A stretch of DNA of 64,000 nucleotides, taken from assembly GCF_001658025.2 (NCBI RefSeq), contig NZ_CP014007.2, positions 310,001 to 374,000 on the forward strand, read 5' to 3'. The notes under the pieces were generated by a model that saw only the letters and a program-made list of their open reading frames with translations, did no database searches and was not told where the DNA came from. This document shows, in pieces, positions 1 through 7,111 of this stretch; position 1 is the stretch's first letter; each line of letters begins with the position of its first letter. The translations under genes and the position numbers were made by a program. The stretch is from Kosakonia oryzae (lineage in GTDB: Bacteria > Pseudomonadota > Gammaproteobacteria > Enterobacterales > Enterobacteriaceae).

Positions 1-1276
1 GCCAGTAGCGCGGCACTGCCACCGGCTCCAGCCACGGAATCAGCGCCCTTCGCCAGGCGAGTTCCATTGCTTTGCTGTCGCAATTAAGCCACTGGCGGCG
101 TGCTTCTTCTTCCAGCACCAGTAGCACACCAACGCCCTGGCGTCCGCCACGGGAGATGGGGAGTGCTGCCGCTTCCCGAATCCCTTCAAGCGCAAGTACA
201 CGTTTTTCTATTTCGCTGAGTGAGATGCGCTTTTCTTCGATTTTAACGACACGCCCACGACGCCCGGCGATGTGGAACGTCCCGCTGCCATCAGCGATCA
301 GGATATCGTCAAGCAGCAGACCGTCCGGTTCGGGAATAATCGGTGAATGCGCGCGAAATGCGTCGCCTTCCGGCACAATCGTGACGCCCGGGAAAGGTTG
401 CCACGGGATCATATCCTGCTGGCGGTGCCGCCAGGCCAGAATTCCCGTTTCCGTGCTGCCATAAATCTCATCCGGTTGAATACCACACCAGACGGCGGTT
501 TCCTGAACATCTGACCATGGCAGCTTTCCGCCAGCCGAGAGAATGATGGCTAACGGCGGCGGCGCGAGCCTGGGATCAAGGCGTTTTAAGAATGCGGGAC
601 TGCTGATAAACGCATAGCGATGGTGGCTTTCCAGTGCGGCCAATTGCTCGGCGTAATAGAGCATTGCGGCATGGAGCGGCAGCCCGAGCGACATTGGCAG
701 GAAGATGCGGAATGTCAGCCCGTATAAATGTTGCGGCACGACCGACGCGACGACACGACAGCCCGCCAGCTTGTCACCAAAACGCGCGGCCAGGAGCGTC
801 GCTTCGCGATCGAGGCAGGCGACAGGTTTGATGACACGGCGCGGTTGTCCGGTCGAGCCTGAAGTAAACAGCTCGATAAATGCCCCTTCACGAAGTGGCG
901 GAAATGCGTATGTTTGCACTGTGTGTATCGTGTTTGCCTTCACCACCGAATGTGGGCCATCCCAGCGTAAAGCGTGATCGCTCAGGACGCCCTGAAAGAG
1001 TGATTTTTGCTCAGCCAGCAGCGATTCCCGGCAGTGTCCGGGGATCACCGGGATTTTTCCGGCATGCAGCGTGCCCAGTAGCGCAACGATAAACAGGTAG
1101 CTGTTTTCAAAGCACAGCGCCCAGCGTTCCTCATCGTGCTTCTGTAGCCATACCATAAGCTGAGCGACATCGTGGCGCAGGTCTTCCAGCGTCCACGTCC
1201 TGTCGCCAAGCCAGGCGACAGGCGTGTCATTGGCCCGCGAATAGCTTAGCCAGGCGGTGAAAGGAAGAGTCTTCAT
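1..1276 (-). CDS. apeH: Aryl-polyene AMP-dependent acyl/aryl ligase, partial (C-terminus beyond window edge)
   Basis: Adenylate-forming enzyme expected to activate the aromatic starter acid (4-hydroxybenzoate type) and load it on an acyl carrier protein for aryl-polyene synthesis. About 425 residues are present and the frame is open to position 1. The phosphate-binding motif TSGSTGQPRR lies at residues 138-147, the YGSTETG motif at 272-278, and an RRGRVVKIEEKRIS hinge-like segment near residue 345. The start ATG overlaps the stop of the upstream membrane-protein gene by four bases (ATGA), showing translational coupling. Its place after two ACP genes and a small membrane-protein gene matches the known aryl-polyene order. 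The family assignment is firm; substrate choice is inferred from context. Whether the C-terminus is intact cannot be seen. Confidence 0.85.
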   Translation of the reverse strand, partial: MKTLPFTAWLSYSRANDTPVAWLGDRTWTLEDLRHDVAQLMVWLQKHDEERWALCFENSYLFIVALLGTLHAGKIPVIPGHCRESLLAEQKSLFQGVLSDHALRWDGPHSVVKANTIHTVQTYAFPPLREGAFIELFTSGSTGQPRRVIKPVACLDREATLLAARFGDKLAGCRVVASVVPQHLYGLTFRIFLPMSLGLPLHAAMLYYAEQLAALESHHRYAFISSPAFLKRLDPRLAPPPLAIILSAGGKLPWSDVQETAVWCGIQPDEIYGSTETGILAWRHRQQDMIPWQPFPGVTIVPEGDAFRAHSPIIPEPDGLLLDDILIADGSGTFHIAGRRGRVVKIEEKRISLSEIEKRVLALEGIREAAALPISRGGRQGVGVLLVLEEEARRQWLNCDSKAMELAWRRALIPWLEPVAVPRYW

Positions 1277-1854
1277 TGCATCTCTCGTTTAATCAGCTGG
1301 CGGCGTATCAGCCATTCACCTGCCATCAGTAACCCCATCAGCAGGTAGGAGATCATGCCATTCCAGAGCGTCCACAGACGCATATCGCCGTACAGCGCCG
1401 TAAACAGCGCGATCCCGCCATTTACCATGAAAAAAACACACCAGACCTGCGTGACGCGGCGGGTATAGCGTACGGCTGACTCAGGCAGATCAGGTGTACG
1501 CAGGCGCGCCAGGCGTTCAACCAGCGGCATGTTGCTCCACAGTGAACAGCCAAATACCAGCAACATGATGAGGCTGACGGTCACCGGGTAATAGAGCAAG
1601 AGCTGATGCGTTTTTAGCAGCCAGCTTGTTGCGCACAACGCGATACCGGTCAGCGCCACGCTGCGCGTAACAAAGCGCATCGGCGCCAGCGCTTGTCGGG
1701 CTTGCCGCAAACGGAAAAGCAGCATGACGGCCATCAAAGGGAGCAACCAGTGCAGACTGTTATGCGCAAGGCCGAACCAGACCACAAAGGGCCAGCAGAG
1801 CATCAATAACGCGGCGATCAGCTTCAGTCCCGTTTCCAGACGAGATCCAGACAC
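1273..1854 (-). CDS. apeG: Aryl-polyene cluster inner-membrane protein (COG4648-like)
   Basis: A 193-residue protein made mostly of hydrophobic segments separated by short arginine-rich loops, so an integral inner-membrane protein with roughly five or six helices. I see no catalytic motif. Its position between the ACP pair and the AMP ligase is that of the conserved small membrane protein of aryl-polyene clusters (ApeG). Its biochemical role is not established to my knowledge; helping hand the lipid-linked polyene to the membrane is a guess. It lies 6 bases after the upstream ACP gene and overlaps the ligase gene by four bases, so all belong to one transcript. Confidence 0.75.
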   Translation of the reverse strand: MSGSRLETGLKLIAALLMLCWPFVVWFGLAHNSLHWLLPLMAVMLLFRLRQARQALAPMRFVTRSVALTGIALCATSWLLKTHQLLLYYPVTVSLIMLLVFGCSLWSNMPLVERLARLRTPDLPESAVRYTRRVTQVWCVFFMVNGGIALFTALYGDMRLWTLWNGMISYLLMGLLMAGEWLIRRQLIKREMQ

Positions 1855-1860
1855 GGTGGC

Positions 1861-2112
1861 TTATTCTTCGCGCAGAAGACGTTCTACGGCATCGACAACA
1901 TCCTGTACGGTGCGCACGGCTTTGAACTCTTCCGGTTTGATTTTCTTACCGGTCTTTTTCTGTAGATGCACAATCATGTCGACGGCATCAATGCTGTCGA
2001 GCTCCAGATCTTCGTACAGACGGGCATCGGGAGAGATATCCTGCGGGTCGATTTCAAACAGCTTGCTAAGAAGTGCAGAAACTTCCTGATAAATTTCGTT
2101 TTTCTCGGTCAT
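1861..2112 (-). CDS. apeF: Acyl carrier protein, second of a tandem pair
   Basis: An 83-residue acidic acyl carrier protein. The serine that takes the 4'-phosphopantetheine arm lies in ELDSIDAVDM, giving DSI rather than the DSL usual in fatty-acid AcpP. It should carry the growing polyene or starter as a thioester. A second ACP gene lies directly upstream (13-base spacing), a hallmark of aryl-polyene clusters where two ACPs have separate jobs. Start ATG is preceded by a plain purine-poor stretch ending in the upstream ACP stop; no better start exists. It needs a phosphopantetheinyl transferase, not seen in this window. Family call is secure; which ACP is E or F rests on gene order. Confidence 0.85.
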   Translation of the reverse strand: MTEKNEIYQEVSALLSKLFEIDPQDISPDARLYEDLELDSIDAVDMIVHLQKKTGKKIKPEEFKAVRTVQDVVDAVERLLREE

Positions 2113-2124
2113 AGCGAATCCGTT

Positions 2125-2385
2125 TTATGCGCGTTGAGACTGGATAAAAGATGCCAGCGTGGCGACAGAGTAGAAATGCTGGCGCATCTCTTCGCTTTCC
2201 GCTGAAAGTACCACCGCGTATTGATTTTTGATCGCCAGACCCAGTTCGAGCGCATCGATGGAGTCCAGTCCCAGCCCATCGCCGAAGAGCGCGCTCTCGG
2301 TTTCGATGTCATCGGCGCTGAGTTCATCCAGATTCAATGTGCTGATAATAAGATTTTTAATTTCAAGATAGAGCTGTTGCATCAT
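2125..2385 (-). CDS. apeE: Acyl carrier protein, first of a tandem pair
   Basis: An 86-residue acyl carrier protein with the prosthetic-group serine in GLDSIDALEL, again a DSI motif. The two tandem ACPs share the helix-II signature but differ clearly elsewhere (this one starts MMQQLYLEIK and has SADDIETES before the motif), so they are not a recent duplication. It follows the acyltransferase gene after 6 bases. In aryl-polyene systems one ACP is thought to serve elongation and the other a starter or transfer step; which is which cannot be told from sequence alone. Confidence 0.85.
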   Translation of the reverse strand: MMQQLYLEIKNLIISTLNLDELSADDIETESALFGDGLGLDSIDALELGLAIKNQYAVVLSAESEEMRQHFYSVATLASFIQSQRA

Positions 2386-2391
2386 CCGTTC

Positions 2392-3165
2392 CTAAAAAGG
2401 TGCAAAACCTGATGTTAATTGACGCAGAAGATGCCGGTTAAGCTGTCTTGCCGCCAGCGCCGGTTCTTGCGATTCCGCATCATAAAATTGTTTTATTGCC
2501 ACGCGCTCCCGCACTTTAACGGTAAAGAGCGGCTTGCGTGGTGGGACGTCATACCATCGGCTGTGTTTGTCCAGCAGATGTTCACTACAGTGGATAACCA
2601 CGATGCGTAAATCACAACCGCAGCGCACGGCGATGTTTGCCGCGCCACGTTGCAGTGTCATTTTTTCGCCGGGGCGTGTACGCGTGCCTTCCGGGAAAAT
2701 TAATATGGTTTCGCCTTGTCGAAGGCGTTGTTCGCAGGCGGACAACAGTGTGTCTGCCTGGCTGTTGATCAAGTAATCTGCGGCTTTAATGACACCGCTA
2801 ACGAAGGGGTTGTTAAGCAGCGCGCTTTTGACCAGACAGTCAGTTTCCGGCATCACCGAGGCCAGTAAAACGTAATCGATCAGCGTCGGGTGGTTCGCAA
2901 TGACCAGGCAACCGCGCTCGCTGCGCAGGGCTTCAATTCCCTCAATACGGTAATCCAGCGCGCCAGTAAACTTTGCGGTGTTTAAAAACAGACGAAAACT
3001 GGCGGCAATACTGCGGCGCGCCAACATACGCCGCTTTGCTTTGTTACGCACCACGACGATCAGCAGATTAAACCAGACTAACGACAGCAGCAGGCCACCG
3101 ATGCCGAACAGCGCAAAGCACAGCCCGGTCATGAGTAAGCGCCACAGCCAGTTGAGACGGCTCAT
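2392..3165 (-). CDS. apeD: Lysophospholipid-type acyltransferase of the aryl-polyene cluster
   Basis: A 257-residue membrane-associated acyltransferase of the PlsC/LPLAT family. It has an N-terminal hydrophobic segment (about residues 10-40), the catalytic HX4D box as NHPTLID at residues 91-97, and the substrate-binding FPEGTRTRPG block near residue 158. It should transfer an acyl or polyene chain onto a lipid acceptor, consistent with aryl polyenes being lipid-anchored in the outer membrane. Start overlaps the stop of the ketosynthase-like gene by four bases (ATGA). The family is clear; acceptor and donor are inferred. Confidence 0.85.
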   Translation of the reverse strand: MSRLNWLWRLLMTGLCFALFGIGGLLLSLVWFNLLIVVVRNKAKRRMLARRSIAASFRLFLNTAKFTGALDYRIEGIEALRSERGCLVIANHPTLIDYVLLASVMPETDCLVKSALLNNPFVSGVIKAADYLINSQADTLLSACEQRLRQGETILIFPEGTRTRPGEKMTLQRGAANIAVRCGCDLRIVVIHCSEHLLDKHSRWYDVPPRKPLFTVKVRERVAIKQFYDAESQEPALAARQLNRHLLRQLTSGFAPF

Positions 3166-3887
3166 GCGCGGCTCCAGCGCCAGTTAAGACGCTCGCCAGC
3201 AATGCTGAAAGCAGATTCATTACGCAGATAATGCTGCAAAAACTGCACGCTTTGCGGCAATCGGGGTTCGCCATTCCCTTCTGCCACTTCGCTGATGCAT
3301 TGAAAGGCGTCGCCTGCTTCGATAACCAGCGCAACGGCATAGGCCCAGGTGGGCATATCTGGAGGCAATCCTGGATGATAAAATGCCGGCAGATTGCCGT
3401 CGAAATCCACCATTAACACGCGTTTATAGCCAGCCTGCAGGAAGCAGATCGCTTCACACAGCCCCTGCTGGAAAGTGTCGAGCCCGGCTGAAACGGAGGA
3501 TGAAACAATCGGCTGTTCCATGGCGATGGTAAGATTACCCACCGCGGAGTTATGCACTGACATGGCAAAATCGGTAGGAGAAATATCCTGTCCGCTCGCC
3601 AGCGCTTGCAGGATGCGATAGTTGCGTTCCAGTTCACCGTGACGGCTGCTAAACACGACGGCATCCACCGCATGCTGGCGCATTAGCGTCATGCCACATT
3701 CGACAGCCAGACGGCTGCCAGAACTGAGGCGGCGCGCGGTCATCATCGGCAACGCGGCCAGTTTTGCCTGCGGTAGCGCAGCATCGATGGCGCCACTACT
3801 CAGCGACCACTGTTGCCACTGTGTTGTTTCGCTCAAACCCGGCGCCCTGGCCAACCAATCCGTAATGTTTAGTGCAAATTTCATCAA
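3162..3887 (-). CDS. apeC: Lone beta-ketoacyl-synthase N-terminal domain protein
   Basis: A 241-residue protein resembling only the N-terminal half of a beta-ketoacyl synthase (Ketoacyl-synt_2 type). Blocks such as VVFSSRHGE, PTDFAMSVHNSAVG and SSSVSAGLDTF follow the order seen in FabF-like enzymes, but the nucleophilic cysteine position is occupied by a serine-rich SSSVSAG, and the C-terminal domain with the His/His pair is absent. It is therefore probably not a condensing enzyme by itself; in aryl-polyene clusters this subunit is known as ApeC, thought to partner a full ketosynthase encoded elsewhere in the cluster. Translationally coupled to the acyltransferase gene. Confidence 0.8.
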   Translation of the reverse strand: MMKFALNITDWLARAPGLSETTQWQQWSLSSGAIDAALPQAKLAALPMMTARRLSSGSRLAVECGMTLMRQHAVDAVVFSSRHGELERNYRILQALASGQDISPTDFAMSVHNSAVGNLTIAMEQPIVSSSVSAGLDTFQQGLCEAICFLQAGYKRVLMVDFDGNLPAFYHPGLPPDMPTWAYAVALVIEAGDAFQCISEVAEGNGEPRLPQSVQFLQHYLRNESAFSIAGERLNWRWSRA

Positions 3888-3959
3888 CGCGTATCCGCGA
3901 AAAACGGTTTTTCCATTGATGCCCGTCAGGCATCACGGCGGCACCATTGCCGCTCTGTC
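3888..3959 (-). other. Intercistronic spacer with two tandem hairpins
   Basis: The only sizeable gap inside the aryl-polyene operon downstream of the methyltransferase gene. It holds two adjacent inverted repeats: GATGCC/GGCATC at 3918-3934 and GCGGCA/TGCCGC at 3938-3953. Neither is followed by a T-run on the minus strand, so they look like mRNA processing or stabilising structures rather than a terminator. Confidence 0.55.
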
Positions 3960-5018
3960 TTATTTTTTATGACATATCAATAAAGTATGCCCAACCCCGA
4001 GATTATCGAGGCGTTTTTCAATGCTGAATCCGGCCATTTCCAGATAGCGCAGAAAATTCTCCGCACTGTAAAAACGGCTGTTACCGTTCGCCATACAGGT
4101 GAAATACAGCGAGGTTGCATTCAAGCTGAATGCGGCAGCATCAAATTTTTGCGCATCCCAGAACAGCTCCATGATACACAGCCTGGCACCCGGTTTCATG
4201 ACGCCCGCTATTTTGCTTAATATCCGAACAATCTGTTCCGGAGAAAAGCAATCCAGGAATTGACTCATCCACCAGATATCAGCTTCACTGGGTAGTGGCG
4301 CTTCGCTAAGCATATCGACCGGATGAAAATGAATCCGTGCTGAAAGTCCTGCGGCATTAACATTTTTCTGTGCCAGTGCAATTTGTTCAGGCAAATCTAA
4401 TAAGGTTACCGTGACATTTGCATCATATTTGCAGCAGGTCATCGCCCATTTTCCGGTATTGCCGCCAACATCGTACAGACTTACAGGCTGGCTGGCGAAT
4501 ATATGTGGCAGCGCCGCTGTAAATGCCGCATCGGAATAATAATGATCAAAAGCGAACCAGCTATCCCGGGCCGGGTTTGGTAATTGCGATAAAGCCGGAT
4601 AAATCGTTGGCCACTCGCCAAATACGCGCAATCCTGCGGGTTTTCCGTGCCTTAAAGCCTCTTCAAGGAAATAAAGCCCCTGATAGCAAACATCCTGGGA
4701 AAAATCCATATTCACGCGCGTCATTGGATCATGCAGTAGGAAATGTCCAACCTTCGCGATATAAAAACGATCTTCACTTTGGGTGATAATTCGTCCGCTA
4801 AGTGCCATGTCGAGCAACACGCTGGCAGCGTACTCATCTGCTTCGCAACCTTCGACAACCTCATCAAGCGTGGCACCCCGCTTTCCTTGTTTATCCAGAA
4901 ATTCCAGCAGCCCAAATCTCCGCAAACAGACTGCGGTCTGAAATAACATTGGGGCGAAAGCAATACGCTGCGCTTCAGCTATCGCTTCCAGCGCGCTGAA
5001 TGGATCCTGTTCATACAT
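3960..5018 (-). CDS. apeB: SAM-dependent methyltransferase of the aryl-polyene cluster
   Basis: A 352-residue methyltransferase of the plant/bacterial O-methyltransferase-like family. An N-terminal winged-helix/dimerisation region (about residues 20-100) precedes the SAM-binding motif YDVGGNTGKWA at 182-192 and a further ALCIMELFWD-like strand near 290. In the cluster it is expected to methylate the aromatic head group. I chose the ATG at 5018 because AAGG lies 11 bases upstream; the reading frame also opens at a GTG at 5045 but that has no ribosome-binding site. Methylated position is inferred from the known aryl-polyene head group, not from sequence. Confidence 0.75.
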   Translation of the reverse strand: MYEQDPFSALEAIAEAQRIAFAPMLFQTAVCLRRFGLLEFLDKQGKRGATLDEVVEGCEADEYAASVLLDMALSGRIITQSEDRFYIAKVGHFLLHDPMTRVNMDFSQDVCYQGLYFLEEALRHGKPAGLRVFGEWPTIYPALSQLPNPARDSWFAFDHYYSDAAFTAALPHIFASQPVSLYDVGGNTGKWAMTCCKYDANVTVTLLDLPEQIALAQKNVNAAGLSARIHFHPVDMLSEAPLPSEADIWWMSQFLDCFSPEQIVRILSKIAGVMKPGARLCIMELFWDAQKFDAAAFSLNATSLYFTCMANGNSRFYSAENFLRYLEMAGFSIEKRLDNLGVGHTLLICHKK

Positions 5019-5053
5019 GGTGTGCACAACCTTAATTAAGAGCACATTGATTA

Positions 5054-5073
5054 TCGGACCGTTCCCGGTCCGA
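5054..5073. repeat. Perfect 7-bp inverted repeat between lipoprotein and methyltransferase genes
   Basis: TCGGACC at 5054-5060 and GGTCCGA at 5067-5073 with a six-base loop. There is no following T-run on the minus strand. It could be a weak attenuator or an RNA stability element separating the lipoprotein gene from the rest of the operon. Confidence 0.5.
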
Positions 5074-5091
5074 CTTTAGGCAGAATGACAA

Positions 5092-5481
5092 TTAAAGCGC
5101 AGCGCCTGCAGACAAATTCAGCTGAATATCTTTGTCGAGGTTGTTAACCCAGCGGTTGTAATTCTTATGAATTTTACCGTCCGAGGCTTTCAGATTCAGG
5201 CTATTTTCGTAGTTTATTGAATAGCTGTTTGCCGAGTAGTTAATGCGAATTTCTGCAACATGGTCGCGACTTTGCATACGGCCTTTGATTACGCCTGGGC
5301 CCGCATCGGTCATGATCCACTGGCGTTGTTGACCCGCTTTCAGAATCGCAGCACGAACCTGCGCCTGAGAATGGCCCGCACTGACCGGAGTGTTAATATT
5401 ATGAATGCTGGTTGTACGCGCGCAGCCCGTCAGCGCACCTACGACAGCAATCGCAGTCAGTAATTGAACAATCTTTTTCAT
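5092..5481 (-). CDS. Putative small lipoprotein at the head of the aryl-polyene operon
   Basis: A 129-residue protein with a lipoprotein signal peptide: MKKIV start, hydrophobic core, and lipobox LTGC with the lipidated cysteine at residue 20. The mature part is rich in Asn, Gln and Ser, with NYSANSYSINYENS and a basic DGKIHKNYNRWVNNL segment, suggesting a periplasm-facing beta-rich fold. I recognise no enzyme motif. It occupies the place of the first gene (apeA position) of aryl-polyene clusters and shares their direction, 73 bases before the methyltransferase, so a role in envelope placement of the pigment is plausible but unproven. A CGGAG ribosome-binding site precedes the ATG. Confidence 0.65.
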   Translation of the reverse strand: MKKIVQLLTAIAVVGALTGCARTTSIHNINTPVSAGHSQAQVRAAILKAGQQRQWIMTDAGPGVIKGRMQSRDHVAEIRINYSANSYSINYENSLNLKASDGKIHKNYNRWVNNLDKDIQLNLSAGAAL

Positions 5482-5915
5482 GAGAACTCCGTATCAAATA
5501 AATATAAGATTGGTGACACATTTAATATCGTAAGCTAAGGCGAAATAATGATGTTGTTCTGAAGGTAAATGAGACTACCTTGATTTTTATGATGGAATCA
5601 TATGACTTTACAGAACGCGCATGAATTCACGGGAGTAAAATACCATTATGTTTTGCGCAACGGTAGCTTTTATTAAGGGATGAGAACCCCAAAGGTTAGT
5701 AGAATAGAGGGCTGCTGAGTTTCCTGGTTAATAAGTGTCTATTTAATTACGTTATATATTTGTTATATTTATTATGTCATCTTAAGGTAAATTTTTGCGA
5801 TTTATCTTATGCGGGATTTAAAAATAAAAACGCCCATAAGAACCTGGGCGTTTTTATTTTCTCCATATTAGTAACCGGGACTACAGATATAAAAATCGCC
5901 CCATTGGTAGACACT
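5482..5915. other. AT-rich spacer between aryl-polyene operon and yhhT
   Basis: About 430 bases clearly richer in A and T than the neighbouring genes, with no convincing gene. It should contain the promoter for the minus-strand aryl-polyene operon. A short direct repeat GTTATAT-ATTT / GTTATAT-TTA lies near 5751-5772. A strong bidirectional terminator sits at 5821-5860. The composition change suggests a junction between conserved backbone and acquired DNA. Confidence 0.6.
5821..5860. terminator. Bidirectional rho-independent terminator
   Basis: Perfect 16-bp inverted repeat: an A-rich run leading into CGCCCA (to 5836) and its mirror TGGGCG plus T-rich run from 5845, with an eight-base loop. 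Either strand gives a GC stem followed by a U-tract. It lies just beyond the yhhT stop, so it most likely ends yhhT transcription and shields the aryl-polyene promoter. Confidence 0.85.
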
Positions 5916-6965
5916 TTACCCGGGCAGGCGGCTTTTCGGTCTGCCTGGCCCCAGTAAAATCGCCAGCTTGCTGCCACCGGTGGTGGTTTCCATCCAGATC
6001 TTACAGACGCTGGTCAGCGGTACTGACAGGAGCATACCGATCGGGCCGAGCAGCCATCCCCAAATTAACAATGACAGGAACACCACCAGCGTGGACATCC
6101 CGAGACGGTGGCCCATCATGCGCGGCTCAAGAATGTTGCCAATCACCATATGCACCACCAGGAACAGCACGCCAACCAGCAAGCATTCATAAGCGCCATT
6201 GAACAGCAGCGCCTGAATCATCGGCGGGATCGCGGAGAGCACCGAGCCGATATTGGGGACATAGTTGAGCAGAAAAGCCAGCACGCCCCACATTAACGCA
6301 AACTGAATATCCAGTAACACCAGCCCCAGCCAGACAATCAGACCGGTCCAGACGCTGAGCAGCGTTTTCAGCGCCAGATAGTGAGAGACGCCTTTTAACG
6401 CGCGGTGCAGCCCGGCAATATGCACCTGCGGGTTGGTCAGAGCAAAACGCATTTTGTAGGGAACGTGGCGAACTTCAAACAGCATAAACACCACGGTCAT
6501 CACCAGTAGCACAATGCTGGCCATCGCGTTCGATAGCTGGGTCGCCATGGACGTTGCGAAAGTCATTACCCGATCGGAATCCATGCGCTGCAGCATGCGC
6601 TCTGGCGACATATGCAGCCGGAGAAACGGCATGGCATCCTGCAACTGGAGAAATTTGCGCGTGAACTCGCGATTGTATTTCGGCAGCAGGGTCATAAAGT
6701 CATTCACCGATGCGGCAAGCACCGCGAACAGCGCGGTGAGGAAAATCAGCATCACCAGCACCACAATTGCAATGGCGACCGGGCGTTTCAGGCCGCGGCG
6801 AATAAACCAGCTCACCAGTGGGTTAAGGACGATGGCGAAAAAGAGCGCCAGCAACAGTTGCACAATAATATCAGCGGCGGCATGGATCCCGGCAAGGATC
6901 ACCACCAGTGCTGCCAGTTTTAACAGAATATGAAGACCTGCCTGGTCCGGTTGAGGTTGTGTCAT
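5916..6965 (-). CDS. yhhT: YhhT, AI-2E/PerM-family membrane protein
   Basis: A 349-residue inner-membrane protein, the same length as E. coli YhhT. It shows the AI-2E exporter (PerM-like) layout: two N-terminal helices, a pair following LNPLVSWFIRRGLKRP, a soluble middle (about residues 75-150), then a cluster of C-terminal helices including the family signature LLNYVPNIGS and GWLLGPIGMLLSVPLTS. Family members export small molecules or act as Na+/H+ antiporters; no substrate is known for YhhT. It is divergent from yhhS, as in E. coli. Confidence 0.9.
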   Translation of the reverse strand: MTQPQPDQAGLHILLKLAALVVILAGIHAAADIIVQLLLALFFAIVLNPLVSWFIRRGLKRPVAIAIVVLVMLIFLTALFAVLAASVNDFMTLLPKYNREFTRKFLQLQDAMPFLRLHMSPERMLQRMDSDRVMTFATSMATQLSNAMASIVLLVMTVVFMLFEVRHVPYKMRFALTNPQVHIAGLHRALKGVSHYLALKTLLSVWTGLIVWLGLVLLDIQFALMWGVLAFLLNYVPNIGSVLSAIPPMIQALLFNGAYECLLVGVLFLVVHMVIGNILEPRMMGHRLGMSTLVVFLSLLIWGWLLGPIGMLLSVPLTSVCKIWMETTTGGSKLAILLGPGRPKSRLPG

Positions 6966-7111
6966 TCGGCATTCCTTTTGTCATCATGCCCGTTAAGTGT
7001 AGTGCTCCGTAACGTCTTCGCCCGACAGAGATATTCTTAAAGTGGGTGCTGATTTCTGCGCCCTGACGTGATAATAGTGAAACACTGTTGTGAATCTCTG
7101 GGTCAAACTTC

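Noticed and set aside
5760-5957. Small plus-strand frame between the pigment operon and yhhT
   Set aside because: It reads straight through the terminator hairpin and into yhhT; no ribosome-binding site.
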